In this document: positions 38,597 to 50,615 of the stretch, one piece after another
Numbering within the stretch: the stretch's first letter is position 1
How the letters are laid out: every line of letters starts with the position of its first letter
DNA from: Atrina japonica
Taxonomy: Eukaryota > Mollusca > Bivalvia > Pterioida > Pinnidae
Direction of reading: 5' to 3'
Length of the DNA stretch: 64,000 nucleotides
Assembly (NCBI GenBank): GCA_030159075.1
Contig: BROG01000459.1
Span: 124,001 to 188,000 of the forward strand
Translations under genes and position numbers: made by a program
The notes under the pieces: model-generated
The model's input: the letters and a program-made list of their open reading frames with translations, nothing else
Told to the model about the DNA's origin: nothing
Databases searched by the model: none

Positions 38597-41569
38597 GAAA
38601 AATGTTTAGTAAAATCAAATTTGAGTTTTGTTGTCATCAGTTGTCAAGTAACACAAGTTGATACTTAGTCAGATATTTGCTAAAAAGAATTAGGATTGGG
38701 AAAAAAGACGTATTTCAATGCCATTTTAATATAAAATTTAGTATGATAATGCAAAGGTTAAAAACTTTTTAGAAATTAACAGCGCATATTTTTCAAAAAA
38801 AAAAATTTGATAGATTTCTAAATCTTTCAAAATTAAAATATCAATAACTAAAGATGTTGTTTTAAAATATGTGTACAATTCTTGTATAGTTTTATTTATT
38901 CAGTTTTTGAAATTATTTGAAGTTTTATGTTTTTAGATCAACTGCATACTTATGAAGAAAAGTGAATCCTAATTTTACTAAAACTGACCGTGTATGGCTT
39001 ATATAGCAATAACATGACATTTAATCATCAGTTCTTAATACATAACAAGTATCATTGTCACAGGTATAGAAATATCATTAACACAGGTATACATAGTATT
39101 TGTATAATTGTCAGAAATATATTGAGTATCATTGCCAGTGATATACCAATCTGTTGACTGTATTACCATAGTATCAGAAGATTTTGTGGGGTTAAAATTT
39201 TGTTGATTAAAAAACAAAACAAATTTTTTGACATTAAATTTCGTTGAAATAAAAAAACCTTCATGTAAAAGAACCGGTTATCATTACAAGATGTAATTTA
39301 CCCGGTATGTAAAACTTCAATATAGGGTAAACAAAACCAACGGAATGAACGAAATTATAACCACAATGAAATGTTCTGATTCTACAGTATCTATATTTAA
39401 TTCCACAATATTTAATACAGCAGAATTTTGTATTTAGATCTAAGATGGAATCCATAGAGATGAGTATTCATAGTAGCCGTCTATATTTGGTTGATAGAGA
39501 CATGTGAAATAGTATTGTATGCATAGATCTACTTGAGTAACAAACAGTAGAGTTGTATGTTCTTGATTTAGTGGAGTTACACAATACTGATTTTCTTCAA
39601 AATATAATTTTACAACCTCTTTATCAGAATTAGATTACAAAAGTACTTTTTCACCGATATGTTTTAATTATTACGTAGCAGGAGGCGAAATAACATCAAC
39701 TTTAAACAGTATAGATGAATAAATATAAAGCCTGTTATTTGATTTCTTACAGTGTGATTTTATATAAGTTACATTAATAAATGTCACAGTGTCTTGGATC
39801 ATATTTTCACAGTTTTCATCCCCACATTTCTTAACTGGAGACGCACTTTCAAAACATTGCAAAAATTATATATATATTTTGATTGGCTGAATGAAAATAA
39901 CACAAATTACATTGATTTTGCATGGAGTGTTATTTTTCACACTTTGAACAAATAACAATTAAAAATAACAAATTTGTTTGATTGATAAATCATTATATTT
40001 CACTACCAAAAATGTAGTAATTATTATTCACAGTTAATAGATAAATATTCTGATAGAGAAAGGAATACATGATTTTTTTGTGAATTTCATTGGAGGAGCA
40101 CCTTTTATGGTGTAAGAATTAGCTTCAGGTATAAAAATACTGTAATTGCTAAGAATGTGTTGGTAATATAGGTCTACCAAGATAAACTGGCACATGTGTC
40201 TAAATTTGATCATATCAGAGTTGACAGGCTACTTTACCTTACCTATACATATCATAAAGCTCATCATGTCATTTGTTGCTGATAGGAAGTAAAACTAAAT
40301 TTGTTTGTTTTTACAAGTTTCATTTGACCTGTTAAAATCATACGTCCTAAATGATATTGTTTCATATCGATGCAGATGTAGCAAGCTTGTTTCTCAAAGG
40401 TAAATCTGATGTTATTACTTCACAGAACAAATCGATATTTATACTGATAAGTATATAGTAAATATAATAGTTCAGATCTACAAAAACATATTGCAATAAC
40501 AATTTTGTTTTATAGTTTTCTTTTTTTCACTTTATTTTGGTCCCAGAGGAAAAACTGGACAGCTACATAGCATATAAATGATCCACTTAACATTTTATGC
40601 CAAAAGATATAGCATAATCTATCTTCTTTTAATTTGTATGAATTAATATCTTTTAAAATTACTTTAAAAATGATACGAAAAGTTTCTGTATTTCTCTATA
40701 AAATTTACTTTATATCAGCTGTTGAATTACCTTTATCTTGAAACAAGTTTGTATTCTTTTTATTTGCATACTGTGCTTTACTTTCTTGCTACCAATAGTT
40801 TTGAGTGGACAGGGAGTATGTGGGGTGATAGGTGTTTGCAAAGTCAAGATTTAGTGTATTCTGTATAACTTTGAATCAGAGCAGATACACGTACATGCTC
40901 TCAATGGCTAATAAAATTTCTGTTAAAACAATTATTGCTTCCTCTGAGTTATGTGTTTCTTGTCCAAAATGTGTAAAAGAGCTTTTGCTATGGTTGATTG
41001 AATTGTTCCCCTCTCATCATAAACGTATTAAGCAGGCTGTAAATACTGTACAAATGAAAACCAATTTTAAACCAGGGAAAACATTTTCATAAAACAATTT
41101 TGCCCCCTACTTTTGATTTGCTACCCACGCCACTGAAATTGACAAGCACGCTACAGGTCTTTCTAGGATTAATTTATAAGCAAATTCTGAGAGTGTACAA
41201 CACTAATATTTTTCATAGTGGTTACGTGACCAAATGAAAAAAGAAAGAAAGACATTGAAGTATTACAATGCGAGTGGACAAAGTAATGTATAAAGAAAAG
41301 AGACGGATATAGATAAATTGGGGAAACCATATATTTATTTTTCAGGGATGAAAAATACAAAATTTTATCTGATGTCCAACACGTGACCCCGTGTCATAGT
41401 CAAAAGATAATAGTTTTGATACAAAACCAGTGTTCAGAACAATGGAAATTAGAAGATTTGACGTGAACAATCGTGTTCAGCACACTACAAGTTGTGAAGA
41501 AAACAATATTGCGTTACAGGAAACTGTAAATAATACATTGTCTTGAATACCCATCAACACACTACTAAG

Positions 41570-41735
41570 TGAATATGAAGAAGTATCAATGATTTATCGA
41601 AACTCCCAAGTCCATTGGAATACGACAATTTATTAGATATGTAAATGGTCTCAACATGAAGAACAATTGCGAATCCCAAACGGGATATGAACAGGTGTCC
41701 GGAAGGAGTCAGCGTCCTCTGCACAAAGTGAAAAA
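41570..41735 (-). mobile_element. Truncated LINE 3' end, copy 1
   Basis: On the minus strand it contains GACTCCTTCCGGACACCTG and GGATTCGCAATTGTTCTTCA followed by GAGACCATTTACATATCTAA. The same phrases in the same orientation recur at 45779-45930. Such strings commonly follow reverse transcriptase ORFs in mollusc LINEs (from memory of that sequence type); no ORF remains here. Confidence 0.5.
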
Positions 41736-42614
41736 ATATAACTTTTGACATAATGACCATTATCGCTGAGAACTTGCCAAAAGAAAACAATAATGAATGT
41801 GAAATACACCGAAATTTGCAAAAACGTGTATGGGTAAAAAAAAATTGTATTTCTTGTACACTATTTCAGTTCAAAAAAAGAAACAGCAATATCTGAAATT
41901 GTAGAAATATAATATCGCTTTTATTACCAATTTTGTTAAATTGAAAATCTGTACATTTTCAAATGTAGCCGTGCATAGCACTCATTATCAATTTACCAAC
42001 ATTGGAAATGAATAAATATCATGAACAGTGCCAAAGTTATAGTTTTACAAAAGAAGTCAAAGAAAATGCTCTAGACTATCGTTCCTGTCGATAAGACTTC
42101 ATCAGATGAGCTAGAAATCAATACAAATACAATGCATATACATGTACATGTAGTTCCGAAATAAAATGGTATCATACAATGCCAAATAATGAATCTAAAT
42201 GTGTTGCCAAATCCGTCTAAGAGCACACATTGTAAAATGAATATCTCAGCTTTTGAGACAATAAACGGCAATATTATGATTATCTTTCTCCCTCCCTTCC
42301 TGAAGACAAAATCCCTCCTATCTGTAGACGAAAAAGAAGATCCACAAAAATATTGCAATTTCCACACACCTTACCTTCCCGTCCCTGCAAATGAAGATAG
42401 AGATACATTGCATCTGGTCTGTTTGTCTTGGTGTTTGCCCTTTTACAACATTACGTCAAGTTTCTTTCTATAAGTACAAATATTATAAATATACATTTAA
42501 TACCAAAGTTATAATGCTCAAGACTTCATCAGTTGTGCTCCAAATTAAATCAAATTTCAATGTTATTCACATTTAGTTTTATGCATTTCAAAACGCCGAA
42601 TGTCTGACATCTTT

Positions 42615-43905
42615 TGCCTCGCTAATATTGTACACGCATATCTCGCTAATATTGTTCACGCATATCTCGCTAATATTGTTCATGCATATTTCGCTAATAT
42701 TGTTCACGCATATCTCGCTAATATTGTTCACGCATATTTCGCTAATATTGTTCACGCATATCTCGCTAATATTGTTCACGCACATTTCGCTAATATTGTT
42801 CACGCATATCTCGCTAATATTGTACACGCATATCTCGCTAATATTGTTCACGCACATTTCGCTAATATTGTCACGCATATCTCGCTAATATTGTACATGC
42901 ATATCTCGCTAATAATGTTCACGCATATCTCGCTAATATTGTACACGCATATCTCGCTAATATTGTTCACGCATATTTCGCTAATATTGTTCATGCATAT
43001 TTCGCTAATATTGTTCACGCATATCTCGCTAATATTGTTCACGCATATTTCGCTAATATTGTACACGCATATCTCGCTAATATTGTTCACGCACATTTCG
43101 CTAATATTGACACGCATATCTCGCTAATATTGTACATGCATATCTCGCTAATAATGTTCACGCATATCTCGCTAATATTGTTCACGCATATTTCGCTAAT
43201 ATTGTTCACGCATATCTCGCTTATATTGTTCACGCACATTTCGCTAATATTGTTCACGCATATCTCGCTAATATTGTACACGCATATCTCGCTAATATTG
43301 TTCACGCACATTTCGCTAATATTGTCACGCATATCTCGGTAATATTGTACATGCATATCTCGCTAATAATGTTCACGCATATCTCGCTAATATTGTACAC
43401 GCATATCTCGCTAATATTGTTCACGCATATCTCGCTAATATTGTTCATGCATATTTCGCTAATATTGTTCACGCATATCTCGCTAATATTGTACACGCAT
43501 ATCTCGCTAATATTGTTCACGCATATCTCGCTAATATTGTTCATGCATATTTCGCTAATATTGTTCACGCATATCTCGCTAATATTGTTCACGCATATTT
43601 CGCTAATATTGTTCACGCATATTTCGCTAATATTGTACACGCATATCTCGCTAATATTGTTCACGCACATTTCGCTAATATTGTTCACGCATATCTCGCT
43701 AATATTGTTCACGCATATTTCGCTAATATTGTTCACGCATATTTCGCTAATATTGTACACGCATATCTCGCTAATATTGTTCACGCACATTTCGCTAATA
43801 TTGTCACGCATATCTCGCTAATATTGTACATGCATATCTCGCTAATAATGTTCACGCATATCTCGCTAATATTGTTCACGCATATTTCGCTAATATTGTT
43901 AACGC
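42615..43905. repeat. 24-bp satellite array, over 50 units, with higher-order structure
   Basis: The unit is CGCTAATATTGTTCACGCAT plus ATCT or ATTT. Variants (GTACACGC, GTACATGC, AATAATG, CACATTTC) follow each other in a fixed order. AATAATG variants start at 42911, 43150, 43365 and 43844, that is 239, 215 and 479 bp apart, each one base short of a multiple of 24, because each block has one 23-bp unit (GTCACGC or GACACGC in place of GTTCACGC). Frames open on both strands reflect only the 24-bp period. Confidence 0.95.
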
Positions 43906-43972
43906 ATATCTTAACGCCCATCCTATCGGTCTTCAGAGTCCAGTTTATGATATTACATAAATGAAATAGTCA

Positions 43973-44079
43973 GGACCCAGTTGCACAACAGGTTGTTAGC
44001 GTTAACGTGAAGTTAACCAATGTTAAACCAATGGGCTAACAGTACGTTCAATTTAACGATGTGTTGTGCAACCGGGTCC
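43973..44079. mobile_element. 107-bp MITE with GGACCCAGTTGCACAACA ends
   Basis: GGACCCAGTTGCACAACA at the left and TGTTGTGCAACCGGGTCC at the right are inverted with one mismatch; the interior is itself near-palindromic (AGCGTTAACGTGAAGTTAAC). AGTC lies just outside both ends, with one extra A at the left, a possible 4-bp target duplication. Confidence 0.8.
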
Positions 44080-45720
44080 AGTCTTTGAAGATTAAATTTA
44101 GGTATAACCCGGAAAAAATGGTATAAACGCAAACTTTGTATAAAAAAAGCAGAATAATGAGTAGAACCACATATCCAAAATCCGCTTTGGGGAAGAAATT
44201 ATGAGTGTTTGAATTTTCGGTACATTTTTTTCAAAATTTTATATGGAAATGTACAAAAAAAAAGGTAATTTGATAAGTCACTTATCTCATTTGACATAAA
44301 AAGGAAGATCCTTGCATAGAATGATAATGATAGTAAATAATGACGATAATGATTTTAAAATTGCAAGTTTTTAATATGTGAAGCCTAGAAATAAATTTTC
44401 CAGTGTTCTTTTGTAACATCTACCTACTCTAATTGAAAGTTGAAATAAACTTTAACAGAAGACACGACAAGGATAATGACAAGTTATATTATATGTTCTA
44501 TCTCTTAAACGTTTTAGTTTTTCTTAAACTTCCTTTTTGTTCGTCATCAATGGAAACCATGGTGACTTCAACATTTTAGAAGCTTCCCCCTGACTGTAAT
44601 AAATTAATTATCTTTTCTATTCAATTTTGTAAGACGCGTTTTCATTGGTTTAACATTAGAGCTAGGAGAGGTCATCCGCACCAATCTCTTACACAGAACT
44701 GTCGGTCCTTGCACTCCTCAACAATATCTGTCAACGTCTAAAAAGAAGTCCCAAAACACGTGGTCGTGTAACCCACAGATTGTATATAAAAACACAAAGA
44801 AAAAGGAAACATTTCGCAAAAATATAATCCTTATATTTATATCCATTTTTAAAAAAGTATTTTCACCGCGAATAGTATTTTTTCTATGTCAGCACTAAAA
44901 CACCGATACCTCATAAAAAACAAAATCCACAGTAGATTTTGCCAGAAACTGACAAAAGTCGAGACGTTGACAGAGATTACGACCAAAACCTTAGTTGTAG
45001 GCTTTACTATACAAACATTATATAATTAATAAATAGTTAATTATTAGTTATTAATTAGTTATCATTCATTAAGAGAGCATTAACTGTGTTTTCCCACCAA
45101 TGTTATTTCGGGTTTTTTTTCTTTTTTTACTAAAAAGATTGATGTACAATGAATATTATAAACATAATACCATAGTTATAATTCTCAAGACGATCGTTTC
45201 TGTCAATTAGTTAGATTCAATAGATTTTCTAAAGAGAAAGTAGCATCAGACAAGGTCAAATAATAAATCTAAACGTATAATCACAAATAAGACATATACA
45301 CAGGCATAAAAATTCTTATGTTCCTATATTTTTGTGAAAATAAGGTCAGGTCCAGTGTCGTATTCACATACAAATAGTAAGATCGCAGTCGTCTCCATTC
45401 AAGTTGGAGTCATTGCCCCCAATAAGCGTAGCAGCAAAACAAAACACTCTTCCGAACATATCTTAGTGTACAGTAGAAGGAAGTACATCAATTGAATCCT
45501 ACAGTATTAGTGCGGGGAATTCAAAACAAGAAGGTTCCAGTTGAAACTGATAAACAGTCTTCATAGACTTGTATCGCGAGGTTGCAAGGGTGCATGTGGC
45601 AGGGCCTGTGGATACTTGAAACTTGCGTTACATTGCACACTTGTGTGCAGCCAATGTGAAGGCCAAACATGTACAAACATAACAGATTTTTATGTATTTC
45701 TGAAATACATAATTCTGATT
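44080..45720. other. AT-rich DNA without recognised genes
   Basis: No exon or clear mobile element was identified. The phrase CATAGTTATAATTCTCAAGA at 45172 is a relative of AAAGTTATAATGCTCAAGAC near 42505, and of a worn form near 42030, so a third dispersed repeat probably lies here. Confidence 0.5.
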
Positions 45721-45722
45721 TA

Positions 45723-45746
45723 CATATATATATATATATATATATC
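45723..45746. repeat. (TA)n microsatellite
   Basis: Alternating TA tract of about 24 bp, just right of which lies the second LINE 3' end. Confidence 0.85.
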
Positions 45747-45778
45747 ACTTTCTTATGTAAGAACAGTATTGAAGTAAA

Positions 45779-45930
45779 AATGAAGAAGTACCAATGGATA
45801 ATTGAAAATCCAAGTACATTAGAATATACAAATTAGATATACAAATGGTCTCTACGTGAAGAACAATTGCGAATGCCAAACGGGATAGGACCAGGTGTCC
45901 GGAAGGAGTCTGTGTCTTTTGCCAAACTTT
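45779..45930 (-). mobile_element. Truncated LINE 3' end, copy 2
   Basis: Same minus-strand phrases as 41570-41735: GACTCCTTCCGGACACCTGG and GCATTCGCAATTGTTCTTCA followed by GAGACCATTTGTATATCTAA. Together the copies bracket the 24-bp satellite. Confidence 0.5.
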
Positions 45931-46127
45931 CATCGTGATTGTTATTTTAATTAAGTTGAATTTTAAGTTAAGCTCTGGGTGTATTTTCTTGGGTTTTTAA
46001 TATATTATTTGGGATGGCATTCCTGAACTATTTTGAAAAAAATCAGCTTTATATAAATATAAAAAATATCAGATACCAAAGTACAAAACTTGAAGATGTC
46101 TATGATATAGGTACAAATCTGGTAAAA

Positions 46128-46556
46128 ATGGACAAACATTGACCTCTGGAAATCAGGAGGTGGGATCCGGTGCCATCCTGTCGACCGGTCACATCCGCCG
46201 TGGGTCCACAGTCAAATCCAAATGAAATACGTGAGGAACGAATCCTCATCACAGACGTCTCAACAACCGCCATCGAACAGGCAACTCAACATTTCATTTA
46301 GTGAAACAGAGTAATCGCAAACAAGAATATTATAGTAATATACCGACCGTAAAATTTGCTGAAAGTTGACATTAAAAGCGTATCCCTGTGTCAATAAGTT
46401 GTCAGTGAGTAGTTTACCTCTGTATATGAAATGTTCATTTGTTGAACACGCCCTGGCATATCGGATCATTTGTGAAATATAAACTCCATATGCGGGTGAT
46501 AGTGGGATATTACAACTTAAATGTGGAAAAAGATGGTAAGGCGGAAATCGTCGCAT
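46128..46556 (-). mobile_element. 5'-truncated LINE with reverse transcriptase C-terminus
   Basis: The minus-strand frame 46556-46260 encodes SPAYGVYISQMIRYARACST, then RGKLLTDNLLTQGY and SVSLNEMLSCLF. The pattern Y-G-V-Y-I-S-Q-L-I-R-Y-A-R-A-C and K-L-L-x-Q-G-Y is typical of the C-terminal end of non-LTR retrotransposon polyproteins of invertebrates (recalled family pattern). The catalytic reverse transcriptase motifs are absent, so this is a dead 5'-truncated copy. The following 130 bp (46128-46259) form its 3' flank and reappear at 18140. Confidence 0.75.
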
Positions 46557-46661
46557 TTGTCGTAAAGCTTAATTGTTAATTTTCCGTCTGTGGCTATAGT
46601 AAGTAAAATGTCAAGTATGAAGCGTGTGTGTTTGATTCTGTTGTTTCTTTTAATTTCTGAA

Positions 46662-46800
46662 CCGGCCTGGCTCAGTCGGTAGCGCGCTCGACTCTGGATC
46701 GTGAGGTCGTGAGTTCGAATCCGGCCGGCGGCATGTTGGTTTCCTGTCTTTCGGACGAGACAGTAAAATTCGAGGTCCTGTGTTCTTCTAATAAACAATT
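46662..46800 (+). mobile_element. tRNA-derived SINE, family C, short copy
   Basis: A-box TGGCTCAGTCGG, B-box AGTTCGAATCC, then CATGTTGGTTTCCTGTCTTT and GACAGTAAAATTCGAGGTCC. Head and first body part match 18858-19125; the rest is missing. The tRNA-like part is well preserved, with CCGGCC near its start matched by GGCCGG after the B-box. Confidence 0.8.
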
Positions 46801-47189
46801 ATAGTAATATGCCTTACAAATAAAAACTATTATTTTAAGCTTTGTCGGCTGGGACCAGTACATATTGATCGTGTAATCTATCCAGCTCGGTAACCACTTC
46901 TGGATCTGGTTCCGCGTCTTAATACCCCCCCCCCCTTTTCCAATGCTCCTTACATTATCCCATTGAAAAATTACCCCTGTGTATGTCGACTCAGTTCCAA
47001 TGAGCGCTGACGATCCACATACATTCTGTTAACGATAGTTAACGCCTATCGACATAGGCTTTTAATATCACTTTTCTATTAAGGTGTCAAGAAAAAACCC
47101 ACCACGTTAAAACCCCATCAATCCATCCGACGAACCATCCTATTGATAGAAACAAGTAGGCCTACCTGTGGTCTGTATACGTAGCCTAT

Positions 47190-47375
47190 GGCATGCATAG
47201 GCGTCGGAACCGGGGGGGCTAGGGGGGGGGCTTAGCCCCCACTTTTTTGGGCAAAGATATAAATAGGTGTTGAAAATTAAGGCTTTGCGCCTAGATGTTT
47301 CTGGCGTGTGTGTGTTTTAAGTTGGTTTAGCCCCCCCCCCCCCCACTTTCAATTTGCTTCCGACAGTGTTGTCAT
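47190..47375. mobile_element. GCGTCGGAA-ended MITE with G/C homopolymers, copy 1
   Basis: CATGCATAGGCGTCGGAACC at the left and CAATTTGCTTCCGACA at the right; inside are G-run/C-run inverted tracts, GGGGGGCT and AGCCCCC, on both sides. A second copy is at 56663. Both share CATGCATAG to the left and CATGTA-type DNA to the right. Confidence 0.75.
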
Positions 47376-47377
47376 GT

Positions 47378-47577
47378 ATCATGTTTCCACTTTTTGATTT
47401 ACCAGGGGTTTTACCAAAAAGCGGAAACATGATAATTATCATGTTTCCACTTTTTGGTAAAACCCTTGGTAAATCAAAAATTATTTTATCTGTATATTTT
47501 GCTCAAGTTAAAATGTTTTTTTGTTTTTGTTTTGAATTACCAGGTGTTTTACTAAAAAGTGGAAACATGATACATAT
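47378..47577. repeat. Nested palindrome / fold-back element
   Basis: Arms 47396-47433 and 47438-47475 are reverse complements at 36 of 38 positions with only AATT between. The arm itself begins and ends with partly complementary words (ATCATGTTTCCACTTTTT and AAAAAGCGGAAACATGAT), and a third arm copy follows at about 47535-47574 (TACCAGGTGTTTTACTAAAA). Four alternating copies of the TTTCCACTTTTT word lie in 200 bp. Confidence 0.85.
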
Positions 47578-47759
47578 TCCAAAATTTGAATATAATAACG
47601 CTTAACATTATGAGCAAACCTCTTGTGGAACTTTATAATTAAAGAATTACATGTACACATTTTTATATATTGCAGGAAAATACATAGAAAACAGATACAT
47701 GTGCTTTGAATGCATCCTATAAATAGACTGATGTTAAATGTACTTCAGGAAGGGGTTAT

Positions 47760-49590
47760 CATAGGCGGGCGCAGGATTTTCGGCTAGGGGCGTGCTTTTG
47801 ACCCTCACAGTGCTCTAGGATGCGGGTCGAGAATTTGTTCAACAGGCTGTGTGTGAGAGTAATACAATTATACTCGATTGATATACAATGCAAGCCTCGC
47901 TTGCTTTTTTATTATTATTATTTTTTTTTTTTTTTCAATCGTTGGATGAATTGTGAAGTAATAATTCATTTAAAAAGACTATGGAGATATGCACCTTAAA
48001 AAAATATAAAATTCGGAAGTTTCCAGATACGATTTCAATGCTTGGAGGGGGTTCGAGGCGCGATAATTTCGGGTTTGTTATTAATTTTACGGATTTTTAA
48101 TATAAAAAATAAATATTTTAGACCTATTTTGTCAGCTATACAGTAGGGATCTCAATTCGTTGCTCTTCTGTCCGAATCTCTCCCTGGTCCCTGCATATAA
48201 TACTAAGTGTTGGATTATTTGTAAAGCAATATTTCGTATTGGGATCGAATTTACGCATCTTTCAGAAAAAATGAAATTTGGAAGTCTGTAGACGCATTTT
48301 CCTGTTTCCAGACGCGAAAATACGCCTGACAATCCGCTAATTAATTATCCTTCTCAACAGAAGGTTCATTCAGCAAAACAAAAAAATAGTAACTTAACTT
48401 AAAATTGTAGCAGAATTTCGGCCTAGCAACCTCCACACACTAAATTATTACCACTCTATTTTTAAAAAAAATATTTCATTGATAGATTAAGTTACGCTGA
48501 AATTGAAGTTAAAATAGGCGACGGTTATGGGGGTTCAGGAGTGAGCTCCTGAGATATATACATTTTGGAATTATTGAGGCGCAGGAAACTGGAGTAAATT
48601 ATGTAACGTCGAAAAATTCATTACGCGACGTAGTTTTATCCAACTATCATGATACAACGCTACAGTATTCCGCAAAAAGACGTCTTCACAATATTCATAA
48701 AAATCTACATTTTCCAAATTAATATGTTGTAGATGTCTTTAGAAGAATTCTGATCAAATAGGTGCTGAAAGACTCAGAATTATGTACATTTGATCTGTTT
48801 ATATTGTTGTAATGTTTTGTGATTTGATCTTCTTGCAATTTAAAAAAGTTTAACTTCTTGTGAGAGAACCGATTTATAATCGTAAAAAATATATGAAAAA
48901 TGCATTTAATAGTGTTTACAAGGTCAGAAAATCATGAGTTCCTAAGAAATACTCAATACCAAATTAATAATTAAATTATAGACAATTCTGAGTCTTTTGG
49001 CCAATTTCTAATTATTTTCTTTTTAAATCTGATTTTAAAACGCGAATGCGCTAAAAGTTTTGGCCATTATGTATAAAATTTACCGGCCAATCAATGAGCA
49101 GATTTGTGCGTCGGTTTGTAACGAAATCTAGTATAGATACATAAATGATTCAATCAGTCCATCTATTAACAGCTAGAAAATATGAACTATTCTGACTTGG
49201 TGAAAAAATGCAGGCTCATCACCCGATCGTATTTTAAATGTTGCGAGAAAAGAAGATTGATCTCTGAATGAAATCTTAGATAAAATGACAATTAATGGTT
49301 TTTAAAATGGTCTCTACAGTCAGATTACGAAAAAAAATGAAAATATAACTTTCGAGAAAATGATAGATATAAAAGCCAGGGTCACTCGAAATTATCTGAA
49401 GTAGCCAAAATAACAAGATGAATTTCTTCAGAAACTGTTATTCAGTTGGTAGGATCCATTTTCGCGCAAATGAATACCAGACGATTGATTTCGCATTTTT
49501 TGGGGGGGGGGGTTGATCTGTTTCCACTAGAAATTCGTCTCGCCTGTATTGTATAAACCCAAGTATTTGCATATTTTGTCTTACACATTG
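47760..49590. other. Anonymous intergenic DNA
   Basis: No gene recognised. GGCGGGCGCAGGATTTTCGG at 47764 has the look of a transposon end but no partner was found. A poly-T run lies at about 47922-47935. Confidence 0.4.
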
Positions 49591-49767
49591 TGTTTTCTAT
49601 TTATCCCCGCTGACAGAAGCTGTCACTGTATTTATAACAGTCAGGGCGGCATTGGAACATTTAATTTTTTTTGTCTTTATCATTTCATGAATGTCCGCCA
49701 GACTAGTTGGCTTTTTTAAATTGAAGTTTGAGTGGATCTGCGGGATAAATATGTAGCAATCACAGTG

Positions 49768-49868
49768 TTGTAGCATATACATTCCCCTTGCAATCCCCCG
49801 GAAAAAAGGGTCTGGTATAGACTTCCCCCTTTGTGGAGAAAAAGCGTCCCAGCATATTATTTCCCCTT
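49768..49868 (-). repeat. C/T-rich degenerate repeat, minus-strand member of an inverted pair
   Basis: Read on the minus strand it repeats the pattern GGGGAA-ATAATATGCTGGGACG, CTTTTTC, GGGGGAAGTCTATACC, CCTTTTTTCCGGGGGAT. The same pattern is on the plus strand at 50458-50615. Confidence 0.6.
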
Positions 49869-50457
49869 TACACAAAGTCAAACCACACTGGAATTTGTTT
49901 CCGGATTTCGAAATAGAAACGAGACGTGCTTTTAAATATTGCTTGACATAATGCAGTCTATATATATGGATATATTAGGATATTCTTACAGGTCACAGGT
50001 ATCCACGCAGCACCAATTTAAATTTGATTAATAATATGTATCAACCGATGTAAAATATTTTCTGTAACAAGTCAAATAAAATAGAGTAACGCTATCAGCT
50101 TTAAATTTTCTCGAAAATAAAATTAATATAATGTACATAAAAAGCAGGATACTTTTGATTAAATATTTTTTCGTTTATGAACTGACCAAGGAAATTGAAC
50201 ATTTAGGCTAAAATCGGAAATTTTTGTTTCCAAAGATATTGACTTATTCCCAACTTAATATATTAATTAAATAAATCGACAAAGACTTGGGTGTATGTAA
50301 TGAATTTTAATACCAGATTAAACAAATTTCAATTAGTTTATTCTTAACCTCAAATTTAAGTTGATCTGTTAGTCTTTGGTCCATATGGATTGATAGATTT
50401 CTATTAATAGTACCGGAAACGCATAGATAACTAAAATGTAACAAGGGGAGTCAATTT

Positions 50458-50615
50458 AAGGGAAATTCTATACCGGGGCGCTTTTTCCTGGGGGTTGGGC
50501 CCAAGTTGACTCTTCATAGGAGGAATTCTATGCTAGGGCCATTTTCCGAGGGGATCTAACCCGGGCCCGTTTTTTCAGGAGTAAACACTGCGAGGGGAAT
50601 CTATACTACAACAAC
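50458..50615 (+). repeat. Degenerate repeat, plus-strand member of an inverted pair
   Basis: GGGAAATTCTATACCGGGGC, CTTTTTCCTGGGGGTTGGGC, GGAATTCTATGCTAGGGCC, TTTTCCGAGGGGATC and GGGGAATCTATACTACAAC. Three to four units of about 50 bp. No coding sense in this frame. Confidence 0.6.

Larger units (their letters stand above)
34396..41550 (+). other. Probable MTMR 3' UTR followed by AT-rich DNA
   Basis: No second gene was recognised. The part to about 37.6 kb or 38.1 kb may be transcribed 3' UTR, as judged only from possible polyadenylation signals. Contents noted are a GT microsatellite, two TTAA MITEs and a TA tract. Short open frames here show no domain or splice context. Confidence 0.4.

Noticed and set aside
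40832..41092. 86-residue open frame with CVSCPKCVKELL
   Set aside because: The Cys pair is suggestive but no complete domain, and the flanks show no exon signals.
42588..43821. Repetitive open frames (NNISEICV and FTHISLIL types) on both strands
   Set aside because: Produced by the 24-bp satellite.
2995..43905. Regular arrays considered as CRISPR
   Set aside because: Units are contiguous tandem repeats without unique spacers, and the genome is eukaryotic.
46669..46735. tRNA gene
   Set aside because: A- and B-boxes are good, but the following body matches the SINE at 18858 and similar heads recur; it is a SINE head.
49597..49881. 94-residue minus-strand open frame
   Set aside because: Its first part overlaps a degenerate dispersed repeat, and the rest has no recognisable motif.
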